Shown: positions 1 to 6,640 of the stretch, in pieces
Layout: each line of letters begins with the position of its first letter
Numbering within the stretch: position 1 is the first letter of the stretch
From: Chthoniobacterales bacterium
GTDB taxonomy: Bacteria; Verrucomicrobiota; Verrucomicrobiia; Chthoniobacterales; UBA10450
Direction: 5' to 3'
Assembly: GCA_025980625.1 (NCBI GenBank)
Contig: JAICXG010000058.1
Span: forward strand, 1 to 12,790
DNA: 12,790 bases
The notes under the pieces: generated by a model
Told to the model about the DNA's origin: nothing
The model's input: the letters and a program-made list of their open reading frames with translations, nothing else
Databases searched by the model: none
Translations under genes and position numbers: made by a program

Positions 1-56
1 GAACGGCGCTGGCCCCGCAATCAACAAGCTATAGCTCTTTCGCCCTATTTGGCGGT

Positions 57-1991
57 TCAGGGCGCCGCGACGTGGTAGATTTCCACAAGCGCTACGCCGA
101 CCCCGCCATTCACGCCCATGACAATGGCCGTGTATTGACCAGGAACGAGATTGGCAAAGACGGCTGCCTCCGCAGGATCGGTCGGAGCGAGCCCAGCAGC
201 CATCACTTCAGCTGAATAGTTGTCAGGCGTCGGGTCGGTATCCCAGTTGTCGTTCATTGCGATTGAGTCACCGTCGGCATTAAGCAGATTGACCATCGGG
301 TCAGCGAGAGCGTCGGTGATACCAAAATTCGCCAGCGAAGGACCAAGTGCGCGCACAACTACACTGGTATTGGTGAGACTGCCGTCGCTCGGCCCAATGA
401 TCACGCCGCCAATCAAAACATCATCGGCTGTGCCAACCACGCCACGGGTACTGATGTTGGCCAGTTCGGTGGGTGTACCTTGGTCGTCCAAATCGTAAAC
501 CTCGACCAGACCTACACCAGTGCTACCGCCGTTGCCGGTCATAACGGCGGTGTATTCGCCGCTGCCGGCAACCGCCGGGTCGCGCACGTTAAGATGGGCG
601 ATGATGATCGACTCCAGGTCGCTGATAACAATGGCAGGAGACCCAATCATGTTGAGGCCATTGGCGACGATCGTTCCCTGGTCTTCCTCGCTGTTCTCCT
701 TCCAGTCATTGTTCGAGCCAATGATCGCACCGCTTGAGTCATGTAGCTCAAGCATCGGATCGGCCAGCACGTCGCTAACCCCGAGACTTCCGAGCGAGGG
801 GCCGATGGCGCGGATCGCCACCGTCTTGGGGGTCGTTGATTGATTGCGGATAGCAACGTTACCTGGCGTGATTTCGTCGGTAACGATGAAGCCCCCGATG
901 GCAACCTCATCACCGGTCTGCACATCAACGCGAGTTGAGATATCGAGAGCTTTGCCAAGCGGAGTTGGGGTCGGAGTCGGCGTGGGTGTTGGAGTCCCGC
1001 TCGGAGTCGGGGTTGGAGTAGGTGTTGGCGTCGGGGTCCCGATGGGTGTCGGCGTCGGGGTGGGTGTGGGAGTAGGTGTTGGGGTTGGGGTTGGCGTAGA
1101 GGTCGACTCTGTCTCAAATACGACATAGTTCGGATCCCCAGCGTCACTCACAAATGCCGTCACCGAGCCGTTGTTTGTGATCTTGTCGATGACGTGAGCA
1201 CCGGTGTCAGCCACAAAGACGTTGCCAGTATCGGCATCGGGGACTCCGCTCGGTTGCAGATCGAGTCCGTGCGGATCAACCAGACCTGAGGCAAACTCGA
1301 CCGAGGGACTGCCATCGGCAAAGACCTTCGTTACGGTCCCGTGATCAGTAGTTACGAAGACATTGCCTTGGAGCGTGGCCGCTACACTCCGGCTGCCATC
1401 GTTCGGATCAATGTCCACATCAGCGTGACCCGTCACAACTTTTAGGACGGAGGCGCCGTTTGCTATAAAGGATGTCAAGCCCGTGCCACTAACTACCCTG
1501 GCGTCAACTCCGAGCGGAGCGGTAATTATCTTGGCAACAAATGCCGGCCCTCCAGCCAGGGGATAACCTAAGACACGATTGGCTCCGGTTTCGGAAACCA
1601 GCAGGTTGCCTCCCGAAATAGCCAGCCCGCCTGGATTATTCAGTTCGGAGGCAAATAGCGTCCTATTGCCGCCAACATCATATCTCCAGATAACGCCGCT
1701 GGTCGCACCCCCGTCACCAGCGTCGGCCACGTAAAAGAAAGCCGGGTTTTGCGAATTACTACCGTTGAAGGTAATACCTTGTGGGCTTATGAGACCGCTC
1801 GCGAAGGTGTGGGCAGTCCCATCCGGCTCGTAGCGCATGATAGAACCACTGGCCAGATCTGTGACATAGAGGTCGTTCGGGGCGCTATAAGAACTGGGCG
1901 CGCAGGTAAATTGCGCTGCCAGCGCGACCAAGGTGGCGATGATTAGCCTAACGAAAGGCTTCGAGGCAATCGGCAGATGATGAGGATACAT
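57..1991 (-). CDS. Secreted NHL-type beta-propeller protein with Thr-Pro linker and two C-terminal RAIGPSL modules
   Basis: Predicted exported protein of 644 aa; no enzymatic role is evident. From the ATG at 1991 the N-terminus has a short basic/polar stretch, a hydrophobic core (LIIATLVALAAQ) and a likely signal-peptidase site near SYSA-PN. Residues ~40-295 contain repeats of the form DLYVTD...DGT..TFASGL..PQGI, as in NHL/SMP-30 beta-propellers. Residues 299-344 are 21 Thr-Pro dipeptides in blocks of 9, 6 and 6 split by IG and SG, probably a flexible wall- or surface-spanning linker. Residues ~347-509 and ~510-644 are two diverged copies of one module (ISTR, IGGFIV, RAIGPSL, NDNW, YTAIV, VALVEIY). 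The frame stays open upstream to a TTG at 2054, but that stretch is AT-rich, promoter-like and precedes no signal sequence, so I chose the ATG. Neither start has a clear Shine-Dalgarno. It is a paralogue of the gene at 2248-3888. Function unknown; propeller and surface location are inferred. Confidence 0.85.
   Translation of the reverse strand: MYPHHLPIASKPFVRLIIATLVALAAQFTCAPSSYSAPNDLYVTDLASGSIMRYEPDGTAHTFASGLISPQGITFNGSNSQNPAFFYVADAGDGGATSGVIWRYDVGGNRTLFASELNNPGGLAISGGNLLVSETGANRVLGYPLAGGPAFVAKIITAPLGVDARVVSGTGLTSFIANGASVLKVVTGHADVDIDPNDGSRSVAATLQGNVFVTTDHGTVTKVFADGSPSVEFASGLVDPHGLDLQPSGVPDADTGNVFVADTGAHVIDKITNNGSVTAFVSDAGDPNYVVFETESTSTPTPTPTPTPTPTPTPTPIGTPTPTPTPTPTPSGTPTPTPTPTPTPLGKALDISTRVDVQTGDEVAIGGFIVTDEITPGNVAIRNQSTTPKTVAIRAIGPSLGSLGVSDVLADPMLELHDSSGAIIGSNNDWKENSEEDQGTIVANGLNMIGSPAIVISDLESIIIAHLNVRDPAVAGSGEYTAVMTGNGGSTGVGLVEVYDLDDQGTPTELANISTRGVVGTADDVLIGGVIIGPSDGSLTNTSVVVRALGPSLANFGITDALADPMVNLLNADGDSIAMNDNWDTDPTPDNYSAEVMAAGLAPTDPAEAAVFANLVPGQYTAIVMGVNGGVGVALVEIYHVAAP
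960..1097 (-). repeat. Thr-Pro dipeptide repeat tract (21 units)
   Basis: A run of NGGNGT hexamers on the plus strand encodes 21 Thr-Pro pairs on the minus strand, interrupted at 996-1001 (Ser-Gly) and 1038-1043 (Ile-Gly). All four Thr codons and several Pro codons are mixed along the tract, so it is kept as a protein sequence rather than as a fresh slippage tract. The neighbouring paralogue lacks it. Confidence 0.9.
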
Positions 1992-2030
1992 ACGTTTGGT
2001 AGGCTGTTTTAGAGTGATTTTTGTGAACTG

Positions 2031-2036
2031 AGTATA
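2031..2036 (-). promoter_or_regulatory. Possible -10 box for the 57-1991 gene
   Basis: The minus strand reads TATACT in an AT-rich block about 40 nt before the ATG at 1991. A convincing -35 box at 16-18 nt spacing is not visible, and the sigma factor preferences of this organism are unknown, so this is a weak call. Confidence 0.2.
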
Positions 2037-2220
2037 CTGACTATAATTTCGCAAAACGCGATATTGATTATTTTGACTGAAATTGTCTACAGATATTTTT
2101 TAGCCTCGCTTAGGCGGCGCTCAGATTCCGAGCGTCCTGTTCTTCAAAGCAGATTTAGAGCCCCGAGATTATTCTGAGGGGCAATTTGCCCGGTTTCCAT
2201 CAATCGCCCAGACCAGGCAA

Positions 2221-2236
2221 AGCAGTGAGGACTGCT
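2221..2236 (-). terminator. Possible terminator hairpin after the 2248-3888 gene
   Basis: A perfect 6-bp stem AGCAGT/ACTGCT with a 4-nt loop begins 11 nt after the TAG stop at 2248-2250. On the minus strand it is followed only by a short TTT, so intrinsic termination would be weak. Confidence 0.3.
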
Positions 2237-2247
2237 GCGATCAGATG

Positions 2248-3888
2248 CTACGGCAGGTGATAAACCTCCACCAGCGCGACACCGACAGTGCCCTCCTTGC
2301 CTGTGACGATGGCCGTATAAGGTCCGCCCATTAGATTTGCGAGAATCGCCGATTCGCGCGGATCCTCCGGCGCGATTCCGGTGGCGGCGATTTCCGTCTC
2401 GGCCGTATCGGCCCAGTCGTCATTGGAAGCGATCATGTCACCGTTGCCATCATGAAGTTCCAGCACCGGGTCTTGGAGCGGATTGGGCACTGGCGTCGTT
2501 GCGTTAGCCAGAGTCGGCCCGATCGCGCGGATGAGCACGCGCGCCGCCTGCGCTGGATCGATAATGAATCCGCCGATCATGCAGTTGTCGCCTTGATCGA
2601 CAAACCCGCGAGTGCTGATGTTGCCGAGTTGGCTTGTCGACTCGTCGGGCGGCTGATCAAGATCGTACGCTTCCACCAAGGCGATGCCGACGCCGCCATT
2701 CGTGCCCGACACGATTGCGGTGTATGCACCCGGATCGAGCGTGACCAGGATGGCGGATTCCTTGTCGTCGGTCGGAGCAATCCCCGTAGCCTCGATCTCC
2801 TGCTCCTGATCGGAGCGCCAGTCGTCGTTGCTCATGACACTGCCGTCGGGGAGATGCAATTCGAGCATCGGATCCTCCAGCACTCCACCTAAGTCGGTAA
2901 CGAGGGAAGGTCCGATGGCGCGCAGGAGCACGGTCTTAGGCGAATCGCCGGTGATGATGAACCCTCCGATGAGGACGTTGTCGCCGGTGAGGGCGCGCAA
3001 GCGGGTGGAAATTTCGAGGAGTTTCCCCGGCAGGACTAGTTCGAAGGCGAGATAGTTTGGATTGAATCCGGCAGCGAAAATCGAGTCGGTGCCGTCCGGC
3101 GTGAACTCGTGGATATTGCCCTCAGTGGCATCGGCAACAAATAAGTTCCCGACGCCTTCCTCCGCATCACTGTAGCGCCTCGGTCGAAAAGCCATGCCGC
3201 GCGGATCAGTCAACCCGGAGGCGAAAATCCCGGTCGTCATGCTGTCCGGTCCGACGCGGGTGATATCGCCGGAATCGGTACTGACGAAGGCGTCGAACTC
3301 ATTGTCCACCGCTATCCCGCGGCCGCCAATGATCGGCACCGTCGTCGCATTATTATTTTCGTCGATAATAGTGAGCGACGTCGGATTCAGAACGTAGGTG
3401 TTGGGCAGTGTAAAATTCAGATCGCCCGGTGATGGAATCGACGTAAACAAGGTCGTGGAGCCATCCGGTTCCACATGCACCACCTGATCCGCCGCTTCTT
3501 CGGAGACGGCGAGCGCCATTCCCGGAAATGCTACTCCCACAGGGTCCGCCAACCCGCTGACGACGGTAGTGCGCGTGCCATCAGCGGTGAACTTGTAGAT
3601 GTTGCCGCTACCCTTGTCGGCGACGAACAGATTCCCAAACTGGTCGAAAGCCAGGCCCTGTGGATTATCGAGTCCAGTCGCGAACGTGCGCATCGATCCA
3701 TCGAGCGCATAGACGACGATGGAATTATGGACGGCATCTGTCGCGAAGAGGTCGCCCGCGCCCGCGTAAGCAATCTCAGTCGCAAACAGACTCATCGTGG
3801 CCAACAAACTCCAGGTCGCCACCTGAACTGCGCTTACCAGATGCGCCAAGGTGGAAGTGCCCCGCTGTACCTTCAGATTCCGTTTCAT
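2248..3888 (-). CDS. Secreted NHL-type beta-propeller protein with two C-terminal RAIGPSL modules
   Basis: Predicted exported protein of 546 aa, paralogous to the gene at 57-1991. The N-terminus MKRNLKVQ then a hydrophobic stretch (VATWSLLATMSLFATEIAYA-GAGD) forms a signal peptide. Residues ~45-285 contain propeller-type repeats such as DGSMRTFATGLDNPQGLAF and GNLFVADKGSGNIYKFT. Residues ~290-420 and ~421-546 are two copies of the ISTR/IGGFII/RAIGP/LELHDGNG/VALVEVY module. The ATG at 3888 is chosen because GGAGG (3897-3901) lies 8 nt upstream; an in-frame GTG at 3912 sits before that site and is probably not used. Unlike its neighbour it has no Thr-Pro linker, so propeller and modules join directly. 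Binding partner and function are not recognisable; a cell-surface or extracellular role is inferred. Confidence 0.87.
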   Translation of the reverse strand: MKRNLKVQRGTSTLAHLVSAVQVATWSLLATMSLFATEIAYAGAGDLFATDAVHNSIVVYALDGSMRTFATGLDNPQGLAFDQFGNLFVADKGSGNIYKFTADGTRTTVVSGLADPVGVAFPGMALAVSEEAADQVVHVEPDGSTTLFTSIPSPGDLNFTLPNTYVLNPTSLTIIDENNNATTVPIIGGRGIAVDNEFDAFVSTDSGDITRVGPDSMTTGIFASGLTDPRGMAFRPRRYSDAEEGVGNLFVADATEGNIHEFTPDGTDSIFAAGFNPNYLAFELVLPGKLLEISTRLRALTGDNVLIGGFIITGDSPKTVLLRAIGPSLVTDLGGVLEDPMLELHLPDGSVMSNDDWRSDQEQEIEATGIAPTDDKESAILVTLDPGAYTAIVSGTNGGVGIALVEAYDLDQPPDESTSQLGNISTRGFVDQGDNCMIGGFIIDPAQAARVLIRAIGPTLANATTPVPNPLQDPVLELHDGNGDMIASNDDWADTAETEIAATGIAPEDPRESAILANLMGGPYTAIVTGKEGTVGVALVEVYHLP

Positions 3889-4103
3889 TTTCCAATCCTC
3901 CAGATTTGTCACTCAGACGTAATCGAATTTTCAGTTTCGACTCAGACCATGATCGTCTTTTTCTGGCCAAAACGTCCAGCGTTCTCTTTGCGCGCTATCG
4001 CGTTCTGGTTTTGCGCCAAACCGCGCGCTTATTCCGGACAGTACGACGCGCTTCAAATTGTTTTAATTGTCAGGCAACATGGCCCGGCGCATTTTATCCG
4101 AAG
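3889..4103. other. Divergent intergenic region with a nested hairpin
   Basis: This gap lies between a minus-strand gene and a plus-strand gene, so it should carry two divergent promoters, although no convincing -35/-10 pair was found. At 3990-4028 GCGCGC (3990-3995) and GCGCGC (4023-4028) enclose an inner stem GGTTT/AAACC (4007-4011, 4018-4022) with a 6-nt loop and an 11-nt bulge on one side. Open frames through this region are shadow or upstream extensions. Confidence 0.4.
3897..3901 (-). promoter_or_regulatory. Shine-Dalgarno site that fixes the start of the 2248-3888 gene
   Basis: The minus strand reads GGAGG with an 8-nt spacer to the ATG at 3888. This favours that codon over the upstream in-frame GTG at 3912. 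Confidence 0.75.
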
Positions 4104-4517
4104 ATGAATCCCCAAGTTTCGGTCGAGACGGCGACGCAACTCTCGGTTTTTCTCGGCAACCGGCCTGGCGCACTGGCACGGGTCTGCGCGGAACTGGCCG
4201 CAGCCAAGATCAACATTCATGCCCTTGCCACTTCGGACACGATCGATCACGCCGTTGTCCGAATGGTCGTGAGCGACCCGACCAAGGCACTCATGCTGCT
4301 GGGCGAACGCGGCGTGCTCGCGCTCGAGAACGATGTGCTCATGATCGAGAGCAACAACGAACCGGGAACCCTCGGCACGATCGCCGAACGCCTCGCCCGT
4401 GCCGGAATCAACATCGAATATGCCTACCTCGCTTCGACTCCGAGAGCCGAAGAGGGCCTAATGATTCTGCGCCCTTCAAATGTTGAAAAAGCGGAACGCG
4501 CCCTGCGCGACCTCTAG
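4104..4517 (+). CDS. Stand-alone tandem ACT-domain protein
   Basis: Small soluble protein of 137 aa made of two ACT (amino-acid-binding regulatory) domains. The first, residues ~11-76, carries GNRPGALARVCAELAAAKINI; the second, ~77-137, carries NNEPGTLGTIAERLARAGINI. The N-x-PG-x-L and following helix are the usual ACT ligand-binding signature. No catalytic domain is attached, so it probably senses an amino acid or acts as a regulatory partner; target and ligand are unknown. The start is the ATG at 4104. The frame is open back to 3660, but that stretch lies antisense to the secreted-protein gene and lacks ACT-like sequence. No strong Shine-Dalgarno is visible. It runs in the same direction as the cyclic-nucleotide-binding gene 170 nt downstream, which may be separately transcribed. 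Confidence 0.85.
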   Translation: MNPQVSVETATQLSVFLGNRPGALARVCAELAAAKINIHALATSDTIDHAVVRMVVSDPTKALMLLGERGVLALENDVLMIESNNEPGTLGTIAERLARAGINIEYAYLASTPRAEEGLMILRPSNVEKAERALRDL

Positions 4518-4676
4518 GATTCAAGGCAGAGCGCGCGAGAGGCAGCGCGGTTGGAAGACTTTCAAAGCCGAGATGGGCGTGACGCGGTGAATTAGTCTCG
4601 TTTGCACCAGAATTTTTTGCGCGGCCGACGGATTTTGATCTGGCAATCGATTCTCCCACAAAACATGATCGTGACT

Positions 4677-4680
4677 GAGG
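4677..4680 (+). promoter_or_regulatory. Shine-Dalgarno for the cNMP-binding/DUF1003 gene; start ambiguous
   Basis: GAGG lies 7 nt before a TTG at 4688 and 13 nt before the first ATG at 4694. Spacing favours TTG, codon preference favours ATG; the difference is two residues. Confidence 0.5.
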
Positions 4681-4687
4681 AATTTTT

Positions 4688-5530
4688 TTGCTCATGAAAA
4701 TGGAGGCGCTGCGATCGGTGCCGCTCTTCCGCGCGCTCGACGAAGAGTCGGCCCGCGAACTTTGCGAGCTACTCACCAGCCGCGACGTGTCCGCCGGCAC
4801 GGAATTGTTTCATCGCGGAGACGACGGCGATTCGATGTATCTGATCGAGCACGGTCGCATTCGCATCAGCGTGAAGGACGCCGACGGTCACGACACGCCC
4901 CTGGCCGAAATGGGCAACGGCGACTTCTTTGGCGAGATGTCGCTCCTCGACGGTCATGCGCGCTCGGCCGACGCGATCGCGAGCGCGGAGACGCGATTGG
5001 CGGTCTTGCCGCGGACGGCCTTTCGTTCCTTCCTGCGCAAGAATCCCGATATCGCGCTCGGCATTCTTACCGCGCTAACTCATCGTCTGCGCCGCACCGA
5101 CGACCTCCTGCGCCACCGCGTTTCACGCAATGCCAACGAAGAGGAGGAGGCCCGCCTAACGATGGCCGATCGCGCCGCCGATCTGATCGCGGAATTCGGC
5201 GGGAGCTGGAAATTCATCGGCTTTTCGGTGGGATTCTTTCTCGCCTGGGTGGCGCTGAACACGTGGCTCTTGCATGACAAGGCGTTCGACCCCTTCCCGT
5301 ACGTGCTCCTGAACCTGGTGCTGGGAATGATCGTCGGCCTGCAAGCCCCCATCATCATCATGTCGCAGAACCGGCAGAGCCAGAAAGACCGGTTGCGGGC
5401 CGATCTCGATTACCGGGTGAATTTAAAAAACGAGCTGCTCCTTTCCGAAGTCCTGCGCCGACTCGACGTCTTGGAAGCGCAGCCTCGCCATTCGCCGGAA
5501 GAGCATTTCGAGTCTTCGCTGCGAGTGTGA
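4688..5530 (+). CDS. Cyclic-nucleotide-binding domain fused to DUF1003 membrane domain
   Basis: Membrane protein of 280 aa (278 if it starts at the ATG at 4694). Residues ~8-125 form a CRP-type cyclic-nucleotide-binding domain (VPLFRALDEE..., LFHRGDDGDSMYLIEHGRI) with the phosphate-binding cassette at ~78-98 (GDFFGEMSLLDGHARSA), retaining Glu83 and Arg92. A charged linker (~140-160) leads into a DUF1003 domain: ADRAADLIAEFGGSW, then two transmembrane segments (~175-195 and ~205-225), and a cytosolic tail with SQNRQSQKDRLRADLDYRVN. There is no helix-turn-helix, so it is not a transcription factor. The family role of DUF1003 is not established; the fusion suggests a membrane process gated by cAMP, cGMP or a related nucleotide. 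One CGTTAGGC-family site (5154-5161) lies in the linker region. It is convergent with the tRNA gene. Confidence 0.88.
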   Translation: MLMKMEALRSVPLFRALDEESARELCELLTSRDVSAGTELFHRGDDGDSMYLIEHGRIRISVKDADGHDTPLAEMGNGDFFGEMSLLDGHARSADAIASAETRLAVLPRTAFRSFLRKNPDIALGILTALTHRLRRTDDLLRHRVSRNANEEEEARLTMADRAADLIAEFGGSWKFIGFSVGFFLAWVALNTWLLHDKAFDPFPYVLLNLVLGMIVGLQAPIIIMSQNRQSQKDRLRADLDYRVNLKNELLLSEVLRRLDVLEAQPRHSPEEHFESSLRV

Positions 5531-5594
5531 ACCGCAAGCGAGAACCGCGAAAGCTACAAACTCGCTCACGCTCCATCGCCGAAAGGCCTTGCAG

Positions 5595-5686
5595 TGGCGG
5601 AAGGGGTGGGATTCGAACCCACGGTGAGTTTCACCCCACGCTCGATTTCGAGTCGAGTGCCTTAAACCGGACTCAGCCACCCTTCC
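5595..5686 (-). tRNA. tRNA-Ser (anticodon CGA)
   Basis: Read on the minus strand, the acceptor stem GGAAGGG (5686-5680) pairs with CCCTTCC (5605-5599), followed by discriminator G (5598) and an encoded CCA (5597-5595). The anticodon stem CTCGA/TCGAG encloses the loop CTCGAAA, giving anticodon CGA at 5650-5648 for UCG codons. The T arm is GTGGG-TTCGAAT-CCCAC (5622-5606). The long variable arm between anticodon and T arms is the class II feature expected of tRNA-Ser. The length is 92 nt including CCA. All arms pair, so it looks functional. Confidence 0.96.
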
Positions 5687-5698
5687 CCTGAGAGAGCG

Positions 5699-5728
5699 CT
5701 ACTATGGAAGGAGCGGCCCATTTTGCAA
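5699..5728 (-). promoter_or_regulatory. Possible weak promoter for the tRNA-Ser gene
   Basis: On the minus strand TTGCAA (5728-5723) and TAGTAG (5704-5699) are 18 nt apart, ending 12 nt before the tRNA 5' end. Each hexamer matches only 4 of 6 consensus positions, and the tRNA could instead be read through from nfo. Confidence 0.25.
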
Positions 5729-5743
5729 TCGCCCAAACCTGGC

Positions 5744-6640
5744 CTAACGAGTTCCGAGTAAGCCGCGCAGGATCTCGAAGTTCTCCACATCCTCGCGCAG
5801 CTCCTTGCCTTTCGGCGTCTCGAGCACCTTCGGGATCTTCCGGAAACGCGAGTCGCGCATGATGAAACGAAAGGCGTCGAGGCCGATCTTCCCCTTGCCG
5901 ATGTGCTCGTGGCGATCAACGCGCGAGCCGCGGGCGCTTTTCGAATCGTTCAAATGCAGCGCGACGAGATGCTCAAGACCAATCGTGCGCTCGAATTCCC
6001 GAAACATTTTTCGCGTCCCTGCTTCACTCGTTAGGTCAAAACCGGCGGCGAAGACATGGGCGGTATCGAGGCAAACGCAGAGTCGCCCCGGTTCGCGCAC
6101 GTTTTCAATGATCCAGGCAAGATGCTCGAACCGGTGACCGAGGCATGTGCCCTGGCCAGCCGTGGTCTCGAGCGCGATCTTCGTCTTGATTTTCGGAATC
6201 GCGGTGAAGACCGCATCGATCGACGCGACGATCTTCTCCAGCCCCGCTTCTTCCCCCGCCCCGAGATGGGCGCCGGGATGCATGACGAGAAACGGCAGCT
6301 TTAAGGCATTGGCGCGAATCAGTTCTTCGGCGAGCGCGCGCAGGGAGTTGGCGTGAAACTGCGGGTTGGTTGCGGCAAGATTGATCAGGTAATTGGCATG
6401 GGCAAAGACCGAGGAAAGCTCCGCCCGCTGCGCATGCCTAACGAAAGCTTTAATCTCCTCGGGAGCGAGCGGCCGGGCGAACCACTGCATGTTGTTTTTG
6501 ACGAAAATCTGCATCGCCGTGCACCCGATCGAACAGGCCCGTTCGATCGCGCGATGGACGCCGCCGCCGATCGACATGTGGGCGCCGAGAAGCACAGCGC
6601 TGCCTGACTTTCCCCGGCTCAAAACCGTTTCGGCCGCCAC
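5744..6640 (-). CDS. nfo: Deoxyribonuclease IV (endonuclease IV, AP endonuclease)
   Basis: Zinc-dependent AP endonuclease that cleaves DNA 5' to abasic sites in base-excision repair; TIM-barrel fold. The metal ligands of the family can be aligned by motif: His81 (HANYLINLA), His121 (MHPGAHLG), Glu158 (LETTAGQGTCLG), Asp192 and His195 (CLDTAHVFAAGFDL), His229 (LHLNDSK), Asp242 and His244 (VDRHEHIGKG) and Glu274 (LETPKGKE). All nine are present, so it should be active. The frame opens at a GTG (6640) that overlaps the end of the AsmA-like gene by 22 bp. The family usually begins just before LLGAH, so an in-frame GTG at 6595 (283 aa, close to the usual ~285) is an equally plausible start; neither has a strong Shine-Dalgarno. 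The TAG stop lies inside a CGTTAGGC motif. It is the last gene of the minus-strand cluster. Confidence 0.95.
   Translation of the reverse strand: MAAETVLSRGKSGSAVLLGAHMSIGGGVHRAIERACSIGCTAMQIFVKNNMQWFARPLAPEEIKAFVRHAQRAELSSVFAHANYLINLAATNPQFHANSLRALAEELIRANALKLPFLVMHPGAHLGAGEEAGLEKIVASIDAVFTAIPKIKTKIALETTAGQGTCLGHRFEHLAWIIENVREPGRLCVCLDTAHVFAAGFDLTSEAGTRKMFREFERTIGLEHLVALHLNDSKSARGSRVDRHEHIGKGKIGLDAFRFIMRDSRFRKIPKVLETPKGKELREDVENFEILRGLLGTR

Larger units (their letters stand above)
1992..2247. other. Intergenic region between the two secreted-protein genes
   Basis: This 256-bp AT-rich gap separates the two paralogues. It holds the probable promoter of the left gene, an imperfect hairpin at 2160-2182 (GCCCC...GGGGC with a short AGA/TCT inner stem) and a cleaner hairpin at 2221-2236 listed separately. 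No coding potential or RNA gene was recognised. Confidence 0.5.

Noticed and set aside
1..56. CGCC/GGCG mini-hairpin after the first gene as a terminator
   Set aside because: The stem is only 4 bp and no T-run follows in the direction of transcription.
960..1097. Repeat tract considered as a CRISPR or minisatellite array
   Set aside because: Units are 6 bp, have no spacers, and are in frame as Thr-Pro codons within a gene.
844..1128. Plus-strand open frame encoding a long Gly-Val repeat
   Set aside because: It is the complement of the Thr-Pro tract in the secreted-protein gene; there is no start context, and the minus-strand frame has a signal peptide and domains.
647..1147. Minus-strand open frame rich in Pro, Arg and His
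   Set aside because: It is a frame-shifted reading of the Thr-Pro gene with no recognisable domain.
3475..4103. Plus-strand open frames, including the upstream extension of the ACT-protein frame to 3660
   Set aside because: They lie antisense to the secreted-protein signal peptide and propeller and show no protein-like conservation pattern; ACT similarity begins only after the ATG at 4104.
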